Shown here: positions 7,859-16,589 of the stretch, piece after piece | Numbering within the stretch: position 1 is the stretch's first letter | Layout of the letters: every line of letters starts with the position of its first letter | Assembly (NCBI RefSeq): GCF_012396485.1 | Contig: NZ_JAAXPO010000008.1 | Coordinates: 1 to 64,000 of the forward strand | Source of the DNA: Leuconostoc holzapfelii | GTDB lineage: Bacteria; Bacillota; Bacilli; Lactobacillales; Lactobacillaceae | Direction: 5' to 3' | DNA length: 64,000 nucleotides | The notes under the pieces: generated by a model | Told to the model about the DNA's origin: nothing | The model's input: the letters and a program-made list of their open reading frames with translations, nothing else | The model's database searches: none | Position numbers and translations under genes: made by a program

Positions 7859-8344
7859 ATGACTGAAGAATCTCATTTTAATCATTTAACAAAATTTAAA
7901 AAGCCAACGTTTGATAACTTACAATTTCGAATTGGCGAATTGGCACGCATGACAGGGGTCTCAACGCGACAGTTACGCTATTGGGAAAAGCAGGGGTATG
8001 TTTCTGCGAGTGCCCGAGAAGATGAACAAGAGTCGCGCTTATATGGGTTCCCCGCTTATGTGAAGGTGACAATTATTAAGCAACATTTAGATGATGGCGA
8101 AGCCCTACATGAAGCGGTTGATGCGGCGAATCAGCAAATTGAAAATGTTGGAGTTATTCAACATATCATGAAAACGGCTTTTCAGGGATTAGAAACTTAC
8201 GAAGGGCAACATGTGGTGAATCTAGGCTTTTTTGATGCAGCAGAAACCCAATTGTTGTACGTATCATTAGATGATACTGGCAAAGCTGTGTATCGCTTGG
8301 TCGATGCTAAAAAAGCCAAGCCGCAGACAGCAGCGCAATCATGA
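7859..8344 (+). CDS. MerR-family regulator (GlnR/TnrA-like)
   Basis: 161 residues. A winged helix-turn-helix of MerR type occupies residues about 20-90; FRIGELARMTGVSTRQLRYW is the diagnostic start, resembling GlnR and TnrA, which bind TGTNA-N7-TNACA. The C-terminal 70 residues are not a recognised effector domain. AGAGG lies 8 bases before ATG 7859; a GTG at 7856 is possible. The stop overlaps the start of the next gene (ATGA). A nitrogen-control role is inferred from the HTH and palindrome, and no glnA is adjacent. Confidence 0.82.
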   Translation: MTEESHFNHLTKFKKPTFDNLQFRIGELARMTGVSTRQLRYWEKQGYVSASAREDEQESRLYGFPAYVKVTIIKQHLDDGEALHEAVDAANQQIENVGVIQHIMKTAFQGLETYEGQHVVNLGFFDAAETQLLYVSLDDTGKAVYRLVDAKKAKPQTAAQS

Positions 8345-9258
8345 CAATGTGGACTTATCACATCCCAGTAGCAACACAGCGCGTGGGGCAGACGGTGAAG
8401 GCAACGCTTAATGCGTGGTTAGTGCCACAACGAATTCGGGGCGCTTTGCGCATGAAACAACATATTTCTGTCAACGGTCACCAGGTGCCGACGAGTTATG
8501 TTTTTCAGACTGGGGATGTGTTGACGTTGCAGTTTGATGCGGCTGATTTTCGGACGAGTACGTCTAACTATCAACCAAACGGGCAACACACGGTGCCTAT
8601 TATCTTTGAAAATGATGACATCGTTGTGGTCAGTAAACCTGCTGGCATGAAGATGCATCCACATGCGCCAAATGAAACGGACACCTTATTGAACTATTTA
8701 GCGGCTGATTTTTCGGCACGTCACTGTATGAGCGCTGGTATGCCGGCACGGCCTTATATGGTTCACCGGATTGACCGGGAAACCTCGGGGGCGGTGATTG
8801 TGGCCAAGAATCCCGTTGTTGTCCCGTTATTAAATCGACAGATGGTCGATAAACAGATTCAGCGCACCTATCTGGCTTGGGTGCATGGGACGCTAACTGA
8901 TTCAGCAGGTATGATGACCACACCAATTGGCGTGGATCCGTTAAATCCGCGTAAGCGGCGCGTGGATGGGTTGGCTGCGCAGGCGGCGAAAACTCATTGG
9001 ACTAAAATACATACGGTGTATCAGAACACATTGTTGCGTTTACAACTCGACACGGGACGCATGCATCAAATTCGCGTCCATTTGGCAAGTATCGGCCACC
9101 CTATTGTGGGGGACTCGCTCTACGGACCGGTTGCGCCAGTGACACGGATGATGTTACATGCCGCGACTATATCAGTCCCGTTACCTTTTGATGGGGGGAC
9201 ACGGCAGGTCAGTGGTCCGTTGCCGACAGATTTTCCAAGACAATTAAAAACAATATAA
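8341..9258 (+). CDS. RluD-family pseudouridine synthase
   Basis: 305 residues. An S4-like RNA-binding segment (about 15-65) precedes the catalytic domain with HRIDRETSGAVIVAKN, where the Asp is the catalytic residue, and GRMHQIRVHLA near residue 240. It isomerises uridine in rRNA or tRNA; the exact target cannot be read from sequence. ATG at 8341 overlaps the regulator's stop codon; an ATG two codons on is the alternative. Confidence 0.9.
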   Translation: MTMWTYHIPVATQRVGQTVKATLNAWLVPQRIRGALRMKQHISVNGHQVPTSYVFQTGDVLTLQFDAADFRTSTSNYQPNGQHTVPIIFENDDIVVVSKPAGMKMHPHAPNETDTLLNYLAADFSARHCMSAGMPARPYMVHRIDRETSGAVIVAKNPVVVPLLNRQMVDKQIQRTYLAWVHGTLTDSAGMMTTPIGVDPLNPRKRRVDGLAAQAAKTHWTKIHTVYQNTLLRLQLDTGRMHQIRVHLASIGHPIVGDSLYGPVAPVTRMMLHAATISVPLPFDGGTRQVSGPLPTDFPRQLKTI

Positions 9259-9290
9259 AAAGCAGCGCATCCGCGCTGCTTTTTATATTG
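9251..9290. terminator. Bidirectional terminator
   Basis: An 18-bp perfect stem (9251-9268 with 9273-9290), core AGCAGCGC/GCGCTGCT, flanked by A and T runs, between convergent genes. Confidence 0.92.
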
Positions 9291-9295
9291 TTGGT

Positions 9296-10015
9296 TTAAG
9301 CTGCTGTGTTAACGTCTTTGTTGAAGTAATTAGCGGCAAAGGCTGCCAATGCGCCACCGAGTAAGTCAGCGACAACATAGACCCAAACGTGACCAAGTGC
9401 GTTACCCTTAACAAAAATAACGGGTGACAAAGCACGTGCTGGGTTAAAGGCCCCACCAGTAATTGGTAGTGCGACAATAATGAAGGCTGCCAAGATCAAA
9501 CCGATGACCAACGGTGCTGGCACATTAGCCAACTTTGTCACAATTGAAATGATCAAAACGAACAAGAATGTTAGGACAAATTCGAACAAGAAGGCTGTGA
9601 CTGCTTGACCGTTTGAGAAGTTTGTTTGACCCAAACCAGCAATGTCAACGAATTGTTGTACAGTCATCTTTTGACCAGACAAAGCTTGTGTCACTGTTGA
9701 TGACTTCAAGTAAGCAGAAACACCACCGTAAACGGCAAGTGATGCCACCAAAGCCCCAAGTAATTGGGCAATGACATAGCCAACGAATTCAAGCCATGAC
9801 AAACGCTTTTGAATAGCCATTGATAATGATACGGCTGGGTTGAAGTGCGCACCTGAAATATGTGCGAAGGCATAGATAGCACCAGTCAAGGCTAGGCCAA
9901 AGGCTAGCGCAATTGTGATTGGTGAGGGGGTTGTGGCAGCTGAATAAACAACGCTACCTGTTCCGACGAACACTAAGATAAATGTGCCGAGGAATTCTGC
10001 GAGATACTTACGCAT
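9296..10015 (-). CDS. Aquaporin / MIP-family channel
   Basis: 239 residues, six membrane helices plus two half-helices. Both NPA boxes are intact: SGAHFNPAVS (about residue 58) and GGAFNPARALS (about residue 191). The residue after NPAR is Ala rather than the Asp of GlpF-type glycerol facilitators, which favours water or small neutral solute conduction. Start chosen by AAGGAG 8 bases upstream. A TATAAT-like -10 is at 10066-10061 on the minus strand. Confidence 0.88.
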   Translation of the reverse strand: MRKYLAEFLGTFILVFVGTGSVVYSAATTPSPITIALAFGLALTGAIYAFAHISGAHFNPAVSLSMAIQKRLSWLEFVGYVIAQLLGALVASLAVYGGVSAYLKSSTVTQALSGQKMTVQQFVDIAGLGQTNFSNGQAVTAFLFEFVLTFLFVLIISIVTKLANVPAPLVIGLILAAFIIVALPITGGAFNPARALSPVIFVKGNALGHVWVYVVADLLGGALAAFAANYFNKDVNTAA

Positions 10016-10109
10016 GGTGTGTTCTCCTTAATTGTAGATGTAAAATTACCAACACCATCTATTATACACTTTTACATTAATTTACAGTTAAATATTGGTT
10101 GAAAAAAGG

Positions 10110-10187
10110 CAAGTCTGACTTGTTAAACATCGTTGTAGTTTTTTATAACAGGATGTGATAGAATATATTTTGTTGAAAGCGCTTACA
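10110..10187 (+). promoter_or_regulatory. gntP control region: palindrome and cre box
   Basis: TGAAAGCGCTTACA (10174-10187) fits the cre consensus TGNAANCGNTNNCA at every fixed base, predicting CcpA control. Upstream is the palindrome CAAGTC-T-GACTTG (10110-10122), whose ACTTG half resembles GntR gluconate operators. TTGTTA (10120) with TATAAC (10144) is a possible promoter, placing cre downstream of +1 as a roadblock. Confidence 0.7.
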
Positions 10188-10286
10188 ATAAATAATAAAA
10201 AATCGGACAAGTCTATACAGAAAATATCTTGTACTTACTCATAATGTGTACCAGCACAGTATCACAAACAGAATGGAGAAATCGCT

Positions 10287-11642
10287 ATGATGTCTTTTGT
10301 TGTCTTAACAATTGGGATCTTGTTCCTCTTGTTGCTCATTATAAAGTTTAAAATCAATACATTTATTGCCTTGATTTTAACGTCAAGTCTTGTGGGGCTT
10401 GGCTTAGGGATGAAACTGGAACAAATTCCGGTGTCCATCCAAAACGGCATTGGGTCATCACTTGGTGAATTGGCCATCGTGTTCGGCTTTGGGGCAATAT
10501 TGGGGCGCTTAGTCGCCGATGCTGGTGGGGCTTACCGCATTGCTCATACTTTAATTGAAAAGTTCGGTAAACAACGCGTCCAACTCGCCATCATGGTCGC
10601 TGCCTTTATCATCGGGATTGCCCTGTTCTTTGAAGTGGGGATGGTCTTATTGATTCCAATCGTCTTTGCGATTGCGTTAGAGGCCGCGGTGCCACTCCTT
10701 TACCTGGGCATCCCTATGGCGGCAGCTTTGTCAGTCACGCATGGTTTCTTGCCACCACATCCAGCGCCAACGGCGATTTCAGGTGCGTTGGGTGCTAATC
10801 CTGGGACGGTCTTAGTTTACGGCTTAATTGTGGCGATTCCGGCCGCGATTATTGCTGGGCCAGTCTTTACGAAGCTCGCTCAAAAGTTCGCGCCAGATGC
10901 GTTTGTTGTCAAACGTCAACTCACCGCATTTGGTGAACAAAAGTCATTTGTTTTAGAGGAGACGCCGAGCTTTGGTATCTCGGTCTTGACGTCATTGTTC
11001 CCCGTGTTGATGATGGGGATCACAACCGTGTACACTATTATTTTCAATGACGGGCAACCGTTCAAAAAGCCAACCGGCTTGGATGCTTTCATTACAATGA
11101 TCGGGAATCCGGTCGCCGCTATGATTATCTCCTTAGTCTTTGCTTTGTGGGCCATGGGTTGGCACCAAGGCCGAAAGACGCCAGAGATGATGGTAACGGT
11201 GGAAGAAGCGGTGAAGTCAATTGCCATGTTACTACTTATCATTGGTGGTGGCGCTGCCTTTAAGCAAATCTTGATTGATGGGGGTATTTCCGGTCAGATT
11301 TCGCAACTCTTTATTCATTCAGCCATTTCGCCATTGCTATTAGCTTGGTTGATTACCGTTGTGCTGCGCGTAGCGCTTGGTTCAGCGACAGTGGCCGCTT
11401 TGACGGCGGCGGGCTTAGTGCAACCATTGATGCTTGCATCGCATGTGAATCCAGCATTGATGGTGTTGGTGATAGGTGCTGGATCATTAGCTGCTTCACA
11501 CGTTAATGACGCTGGCTTCTGGATGTTCAAAGAATATTTTGATCTTAACGTGAAGCAAACGTTACAGATTTGGACGGTGTTGGAAACGATTATTGCCGTT
11601 GTGGGTCTCGGCATGGTACTTTTGTTAAGTCTCTTTGTCTAA
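10287..11642 (+). CDS. gntP: Gluconate permease, GntP family
   Basis: 451 residues, very hydrophobic, about 12-14 helices. Family features are VADAGGAYRIA (about residue 74), HGFLPPHPAPTAI (about 152) and HVNDAGFWMFKEY near residue 406. It imports gluconate or a related sugar acid with protons across the cytoplasmic membrane. The SD is a modest GGAG; the ATG at 10287 or the adjacent one at 10290 could be used. No gluconate kinase is adjacent. The perfect cre box upstream fits a catabolic carrier. Confidence 0.9.
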   Translation: MMSFVVLTIGILFLLLLIIKFKINTFIALILTSSLVGLGLGMKLEQIPVSIQNGIGSSLGELAIVFGFGAILGRLVADAGGAYRIAHTLIEKFGKQRVQLAIMVAAFIIGIALFFEVGMVLLIPIVFAIALEAAVPLLYLGIPMAAALSVTHGFLPPHPAPTAISGALGANPGTVLVYGLIVAIPAAIIAGPVFTKLAQKFAPDAFVVKRQLTAFGEQKSFVLEETPSFGISVLTSLFPVLMMGITTVYTIIFNDGQPFKKPTGLDAFITMIGNPVAAMIISLVFALWAMGWHQGRKTPEMMVTVEEAVKSIAMLLLIIGGGAAFKQILIDGGISGQISQLFIHSAISPLLLAWLITVVLRVALGSATVAALTAAGLVQPLMLASHVNPALMVLVIGAGSLAASHVNDAGFWMFKEYFDLNVKQTLQIWTVLETIIAVVGLGMVLLLSLFV

Positions 11643-11650
11643 GAGAGGCA

Positions 11651-11687
11651 AAAAAGGTCTTAAAGTCACGACTTTAAGACCTTTTTT
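11651..11687 (+). terminator. Terminator after gntP
   Basis: A 16-bp perfect stem (11651-11666 with 11671-11686) ending in six T. Confidence 0.92.
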
Positions 11688-11736
11688 GATGACGATGGTA
11701 TAATGAATGAAAAATGAGCCACAGGAGGGTGGGCGA

Positions 11737-12471
11737 TTGACTGAAACAATGACGCGGCGTTGTGTCGTGGATCATGCAGCTAAAGAGATGGTTGAAGGCG
11801 TGTTGTTGCGGGAATTAGAGACTGGCTTACAGCAGGCGATTTTGACAGATTTTCCTGTGTCACAGGATGATGCTTTTATTTGTTTTGATCATCTGTTGCC
11901 CTATCGTTTGGACCGCATCAATACGATGCGGCAAGAGAACCACAAAGCCAGTCGCCATATGAATAATAAGTTGACCCATATTTTAACGGATAAGAACTTT
12001 AAAGTGATCAACGTGAAAAAACATCAGCGCGCGAACTATACCTTTGGGCAGCGGGTGGCGGATAATGTGGCACAATTTGGCGGCAGCTGGGGCTTTATCA
12101 TTATTGCGATTGTGACAATGGTCGTTTGGATTGTGGTTAACGGCTTGCATTTATTTCATGTGAATTTCGATCCGTATCCCTTTATTTTATTGAATCTCTT
12201 TTTAAGTATGACGGCGGCTTTACAGGCGCCCCTGATCTTAATGAGTCAAAATCGTTCGTCAGATTATGACCGCATGCATGCGGATAATGATTTCCATGTG
12301 AATTTGAAGACAGAAGAAGAGATGCGGGTGTTGCACGCAAAAATTGATCACCTGATTCAAAAAGATAATCCGGATTTGTTAGAAGTTCAGGTGCTCCAGA
12401 CAAAAATGTTAGGCGAAGTCCAGCAACAATTAAGTGCTTTGATTGAGCAACAAACCAAACAATCAGAATAA
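11737..12471 (+). CDS. DUF1003 membrane protein
   Basis: 244 residues from TTG 11737, chosen because a strong AGGAGGG ends 7 bases before it; the ATG at 11707 lies inside the predicted transcript start and has no SD. A soluble N-terminal part of about 110 residues precedes two closely spaced membrane segments with the DUF1003 pattern (ADNVAQFGGSW, DPYPFILLNLFLS, APLILMSQNR), then a polar helical tail rich in Glu and Gln. Biochemical function is unknown. TATAAT at 11699-11704 is the likely -10. Confidence 0.82.
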   Translation: MTETMTRRCVVDHAAKEMVEGVLLRELETGLQQAILTDFPVSQDDAFICFDHLLPYRLDRINTMRQENHKASRHMNNKLTHILTDKNFKVINVKKHQRANYTFGQRVADNVAQFGGSWGFIIIAIVTMVVWIVVNGLHLFHVNFDPYPFILLNLFLSMTAALQAPLILMSQNRSSDYDRMHADNDFHVNLKTEEEMRVLHAKIDHLIQKDNPDLLEVQVLQTKMLGEVQQQLSALIEQQTKQSE

Positions 12472-12500
12472 AAAGACAGCAGGTTAACTGCTGTCTTTTT
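12470..12500. terminator. Bidirectional terminator
   Basis: AAAAAGACAGCAG/CTGCTGTCTTTTT (12470-12482 with 12488-12500) between convergent genes. Confidence 0.9.
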
Positions 12501-14574
12501 ATGACGCCTTGAGTGTCATGGCATTTAAGGCGACGATGACAGTTGAGAGCGACATGAGGATCGCCCCGACCATTGGGTTGAGCATCAACCCAAAATTAGC
12601 CAACGCGCCTGCAGCCAGGGGCAGGGCGAGCAGGTTGTACCCAGCACCCCACCAGAGGTTTTCGATTTGCTTTTTATTGGCCCGCTTGGTGAGTTTGAGA
12701 AAATCAATAATGGTTGGTAATTGATTGGTCACCAAGACAGTGTCGGCTGCGGCCTGGGCCACTTGGGTGCCAGCCCCAATAGCAACTGATAAATCCGCCT
12801 GGGCGAGTGCCGGCGTATCATTGATCCCATCCCCAATCATCATGACGGCGCCTTGCTTTTGATACGTTTTGACCAAGGTAATCTTTTCTTGGGGAGACAC
12901 TTGGGCATGGACAGCCGTGATGCCAAGTTCTGCAGCTACACTGTGAGCGACTTGGTGGTTGTCGCCGGTCACGAGGACTGGCACGAGGTGTTGGGCTTTG
13001 AGGTAATTGATAAAGACTGGGGCGGTCGGCTTAATGGCATCGCCTTGTGCGACGGCAGCGACAACGTGCTCGTGTTGTAGCAAATAAGAAATAGTCCCTT
13101 CGGCTTGCAAGGGGGTATAAGTGAGTTGCTGATCGGTTAAGTACCGTGCAGAAACGAGGCGGAAGTGCGCGCCAGCGACCATGCCGGCAACCCCATAACC
13201 GGCCATATTTTCTACCTGTGTTGCAGTCATCACTGGTGCCTGTTGTTGTTTGGCATAATTTAGGATGCCTTGGGCTAGGGGATGCGTTGATTGCGCGTCA
13301 AGAGCGGCCATGATCCCAAGTGCTTGGGCACGGTCAAAATTGTCGGTCACTAACTGGGTGACTTTAAACTGGCCAGTTGTCAGTGTGCCGGTTTTATCCA
13401 TTAAAATATAGCGGAGATGGTTAGCTGCACTGAGTGCCTTATGATTTTTGATTAAAATGCCTTGTGCTGCAGCCAAGGCTTTGGTACGTTGAATAACGAG
13501 TGGCACAGCCAGGCCTAAGGCATGTGGACAAGCAATGACTAATACCGTGACGGCAACGTTAATGGCATAACTGAGGCCGTGAATCGGCAGCCAAATCAAG
13601 AGGCTGGCACTCGCCACGATGAGCGCGACCCAAAACAGGTAACTGGCAACTTGATCAGCACGGGTTTCCACTTGTGATTTAGTGCCTGCTGATGCCGCAA
13701 GTGTGGTTTGTAATTGTCCCACAAAAGATTGTGCGCCCGCCTGCGTCACCTTTACAGAAAGGGTGCCGTTACCGTTGATGGTGCCCCCGACCACAGTGCG
13801 GCCGGGGGTTTTATCAATTAAGCGACTTTCGCCAGTCATCAGAGATTCATCGACCTGGCTCTCACCAGTTAAAATGATCCCGTCAGCAGGAAAAGCTTCA
13901 CCGGCCAAGACTTGGACGACCATACCGGGCTCTAATGTGGCAACGGGCATATCCATCATATGATCGCCATGTTGCACATGAGCAATTTGTGGGAGGAGGG
14001 CTTGAAGTTGTGCTGTGGCATCCCCAGCTTGCATGGTGGCGGTCATTTCAATGCGATGGCCCAATAACATGATGACTGTTAGGGTGGCAAACTCCCAAAA
14101 AAAGGTCATCACATGTTGGGCTGGCCAAAATAGTTGTGCCAGTAAAGCATAGATGGAATACCAGAAGGTCACGAGCAGTGAGAGGCTGACCAAGCTCATC
14201 ATGGCTGGTTTTTTGGCTTTTAGTTCGGCTTTTGCGCCATTAAAAAACGGCGGCGTGCCAATGATGTAGAGGGCAATGGCTAAGATCGTCGTGACCCACG
14301 TATCACCTGGAAACTGGATGGTGAAAGGCAATGTCATGTCCATCAACGGTGTGATCAAGATGATAGGCAACATCAACGCCAGTGACCACCAAAAGCGCTT
14401 GGCCAAGTCAGTCATATCCATGTGTGCCATGCCAGGATCATCAGCCATGTGGCCATGATCGTGCATCATAGGCATGGGATGTGCCATTTTCTCGGCGCCA
14501 TGGTCATGGTGTGCCATGTCATGGTTGTGTGCTGGTGTGGCTGGGTGTGTATGATGTGCATGTTCATTTGTCAT
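12499..14574 (-). CDS. copB: Copper-exporting P1B-type ATPase (CopB-like)
   Basis: 691 residues. A His/Met-rich N-terminus (HHTH, HDHGHMADDPGMAHMDM) replaces the CxxC heavy-metal domain, as in CopB. The membrane metal site is CPH (ACPHALGLAVPL), typical of CopB-type copper or silver exporters. The phosphorylation motif is DKTGTLTTG, actuator loop TGES, hinge GDGINDTPALAQADL. The start at 14574 has AGGAGA 10 bases upstream; a longer reading frame upstream is inside copY. It overlaps copY by 11 bp, so the two are cotranscribed. Confidence 0.92.
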   Translation of the reverse strand: MTNEHAHHTHPATPAHNHDMAHHDHGAEKMAHPMPMMHDHGHMADDPGMAHMDMTDLAKRFWWSLALMLPIILITPLMDMTLPFTIQFPGDTWVTTILAIALYIIGTPPFFNGAKAELKAKKPAMMSLVSLSLLVTFWYSIYALLAQLFWPAQHVMTFFWEFATLTVIMLLGHRIEMTATMQAGDATAQLQALLPQIAHVQHGDHMMDMPVATLEPGMVVQVLAGEAFPADGIILTGESQVDESLMTGESRLIDKTPGRTVVGGTINGNGTLSVKVTQAGAQSFVGQLQTTLAASAGTKSQVETRADQVASYLFWVALIVASASLLIWLPIHGLSYAINVAVTVLVIACPHALGLAVPLVIQRTKALAAAQGILIKNHKALSAANHLRYILMDKTGTLTTGQFKVTQLVTDNFDRAQALGIMAALDAQSTHPLAQGILNYAKQQQAPVMTATQVENMAGYGVAGMVAGAHFRLVSARYLTDQQLTYTPLQAEGTISYLLQHEHVVAAVAQGDAIKPTAPVFINYLKAQHLVPVLVTGDNHQVAHSVAAELGITAVHAQVSPQEKITLVKTYQKQGAVMMIGDGINDTPALAQADLSVAIGAGTQVAQAAADTVLVTNQLPTIIDFLKLTKRANKKQIENLWWGAGYNLLALPLAAGALANFGLMLNPMVGAILMSLSTVIVALNAMTLKAS

Positions 14575-15010
14575 GGTGGGCAATCTCCTCTTGTTGATGT
14601 GGCATGCAATCACAAGCAATGCGATCAGGCGCTTGGGCGTATTTCGTCTGGAGCGTGTCTTGGAGGTGTGTAATGTCGTGTTTGGATAACGGCGTGGTGG
14701 CCAAGACATCTACCAGGGCTTGACCGACACACATGGCACACATCGCATGGAATGTGCGGGACAAAGTTGCAGTCATTGCCTCATGCTCTGCCACTGTGGG
14801 CAAATACAAGCGGTCGCGAATAGCGCCATTGTCTGTCAGATAGCCTTTGGCCTGTAGGCGCGTGATCAGTGTCTTAATCGTTGAAGGCGACCAGTCGGTT
14901 TTTTTGGCCATGACACGGATGACTTGGCGACTCGTGGCTTCGCCAAGTGTCCAAATCACGCGCATAATTTCCCATTCACTTGTTGTCATTGTTTGTGTTT
15001 GTTTAACCAT
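14564..15010 (-). CDS. copY: CopY-family copper-responsive repressor
   Basis: 148 residues. The N-terminal winged helix of the BlaI/MecI/CopY family covers residues about 8-80 (TTSEWEIMRVIWTLGEATSR). The C-terminus has CAMC near residue 91 and CDC near residue 133, rather than the tight CxC-x4-CxC copper hook of Enterococcus CopY, so metal sensing may use a spread set of cysteines. It should repress its own promoter, which carries a cop box, and release on copper. Confidence 0.88.
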   Translation of the reverse strand: MVKQTQTMTTSEWEIMRVIWTLGEATSRQVIRVMAKKTDWSPSTIKTLITRLQAKGYLTDNGAIRDRLYLPTVAEHEAMTATLSRTFHAMCAMCVGQALVDVLATTPLSKHDITHLQDTLQTKYAQAPDRIACDCMPHQQEEIAHHDK

Positions 15011-15020
15011 GACTTTAGTC

Positions 15021-15037
15021 TACAACTGTAGATTATA
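15021..15037 (-). promoter_or_regulatory. copYB promoter with cop box
   Basis: TACAACTGTA (15021-15030) matches the cop box TACANNTGTA exactly. TATAAT (15037-15032, minus strand) lies just upstream of it, so the operator covers the expected start site. Only one box is seen. Confidence 0.85.
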
Positions 15038-15063
15038 AAATGCAAGGTGATTTTTAAAGCACA

Positions 15064-15072
15064 TGGTATGAT
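15064..15072 (+). promoter_or_regulatory. Extended -10 of menE
   Basis: TGG-TATGAT (TATGAT at 15067-15072), in the 88-bp divergent region shared with copY. Confidence 0.5.
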
Positions 15073-15098
15073 AGATAGTGACTAAAGAGGTTTTAAAC

Positions 15099-16547
15099 AT
15101 GGAAAATTGGTTAGTGAAACGTGCGCGGTTAACACCCAACCGGGTGGCAGTGTCGGCGGGTCAACAACAACTCACATTTCAAGAGGTGGCGCAAGCAGCC
15201 AACAAATTAGCTGGACAAATTGCTGCGCTTGGGGATGATCACCCACGCGTGGCCGTTGTTATGACGAATACCTTACAAGGGTATTTAGTCATTATGGGTT
15301 TGCAACAATTGGGCAAAACCATTGTTTTTATTAATCGGCGGTTGTCCGTGTCAGAAATTAATTTCCAATTGGCTGATGCCGAGGTGTCATTGCTGCTAAC
15401 TGACGATGCTTATACCGCAAAACTGACGGTCGCACAGCAAGTCAAATTCTCTGAATTACCTCCGGGTCAAGCAGTGACACCAGTGGCAACTTATCCAGAT
15501 GAATTTGTCACAAGTATCATGTATACATCAGGCACCACGAGTCAACCCAAAGGCGTCATGCAAACGTATCATAATCATTGGGCGTCAGCGATGGGGAGTG
15601 CCTTGAATCTTGGACTCACCCACCAAGACGCTTGGCTTGTGGCCGTGCCGATTTTTCATATTAGTGGGTTTGCAATTCTAATGCGCAGTTTGCTCTATGG
15701 GATGCGTGTGGCACTCGTTGAAAAGTTTGACGCACATCAAATCAACGATATACTCATTCATGATACAATAACAACAATGTCAGTCGTACCAGTGATGTTA
15801 AAGCAATTATTGGCTGATTTGCCCGAAGGGGCCCACTATAATTCACAATTTCGAGCGATGCTACTTGGGGGTGGGCCAACGGATCGCACGACGTTACACC
15901 GTGCACAAGCCCACCACATACCAATCATTCAGTCTTACGGGATGACGGAAACGGCGTCGCAAGTGGTCGCGCTTGACCCAGCTGATGCTGATGAAAAGTT
16001 GGGCTCAGTGGGGAAACCTTTATTTCCTGTGACCCTGCGTGTTCAAGATGAACAAGGGCAGGCTGTTCCTGCAGGAACATCTGGGACGGTCTGGTTACAG
16101 TCGCCAACCTTAACACCGGGCTATTTCAATCGCCCAGAACTATTGGCAAAGAACATGCAGGCAGGCTGGTTTAATACTGAAGACTACGGCTACCTTGATG
16201 CGGCGGGCTTTTTATACATTCAAGGTCGCGCAGGCGATATGATAAGCTCTGGTGGGGAGAATATATTTCCTGATGAAGTGGAGTCTGTCTATGCTAAGAT
16301 GCCAGGATTGGACAAAATTGTCGTAGTGGGCGTCCCTGATGACAAGTGGGGGCGTGTTCCGGTGGCGGTTGTACAAGGGACGGCGTTATCAGCTGCAGCA
16401 TTGCGGCAATTTGGTCGTGAAAAATTAGCCCACTATAAAGTGCCCCAACGTTTTTACCAAGCTAAAGACTGGCACTTAACGGCGAGTGGCAAAGTACAAC
16501 GGCGGTTGTTTACAGCGGAGCTAAATCAATTAAAGGCATTACATTAA
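15099..16547 (+). CDS. menE: o-Succinylbenzoate-CoA ligase
   Basis: 482 residues of the ANL adenylate-forming superfamily. The P-loop YTSGTTSQPKGVM (about residue 143), SYGMTETAS (about 282), NTEDYGYLD and ISSGGENIFPDEVE with C-terminal Lys (GKVQRRL) are all in place. Length and adjacency to menG support MenE of menaquinone synthesis over a generic acyl-CoA ligase. Start at 15099 because AAAGAGG lies 8 bases upstream; the frame extends seven codons further without SD. The downstream gene is in the same frame after the stop. Confidence 0.85.
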   Translation: MENWLVKRARLTPNRVAVSAGQQQLTFQEVAQAANKLAGQIAALGDDHPRVAVVMTNTLQGYLVIMGLQQLGKTIVFINRRLSVSEINFQLADAEVSLLLTDDAYTAKLTVAQQVKFSELPPGQAVTPVATYPDEFVTSIMYTSGTTSQPKGVMQTYHNHWASAMGSALNLGLTHQDAWLVAVPIFHISGFAILMRSLLYGMRVALVEKFDAHQINDILIHDTITTMSVVPVMLKQLLADLPEGAHYNSQFRAMLLGGGPTDRTTLHRAQAHHIPIIQSYGMTETASQVVALDPADADEKLGSVGKPLFPVTLRVQDEQGQAVPAGTSGTVWLQSPTLTPGYFNRPELLAKNMQAGWFNTEDYGYLDAAGFLYIQGRAGDMISSGGENIFPDEVESVYAKMPGLDKIVVVGVPDDKWGRVPVAVVQGTALSAAALRQFGREKLAHYKVPQRFYQAKDWHLTASGKVQRRLFTAELNQLKALH

Positions 16548-16550
16548 AAC

Positions 16551-16589
16551 AGGAGTAGCGTAACTAACACAGTTCACGCATTAAAGTTT
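16551..16589 (+). promoter_or_regulatory. Shine-Dalgarno separated from menG start by a hairpin
   Basis: AGGAG (16551-16555) is 34 nt from the only usable ATG (16590). Between them GCGTAACT (16558-16565) can pair with AGTT-C-ACGC (16571-16579, one bulged C). Folding it leaves 12 unpaired spacer bases. Confidence 0.5.

Noticed and set aside
10287-11642. Antisense ORFs inside gntP
   Set aside because: They shadow a clear GntP reading frame and have no initiation signals.
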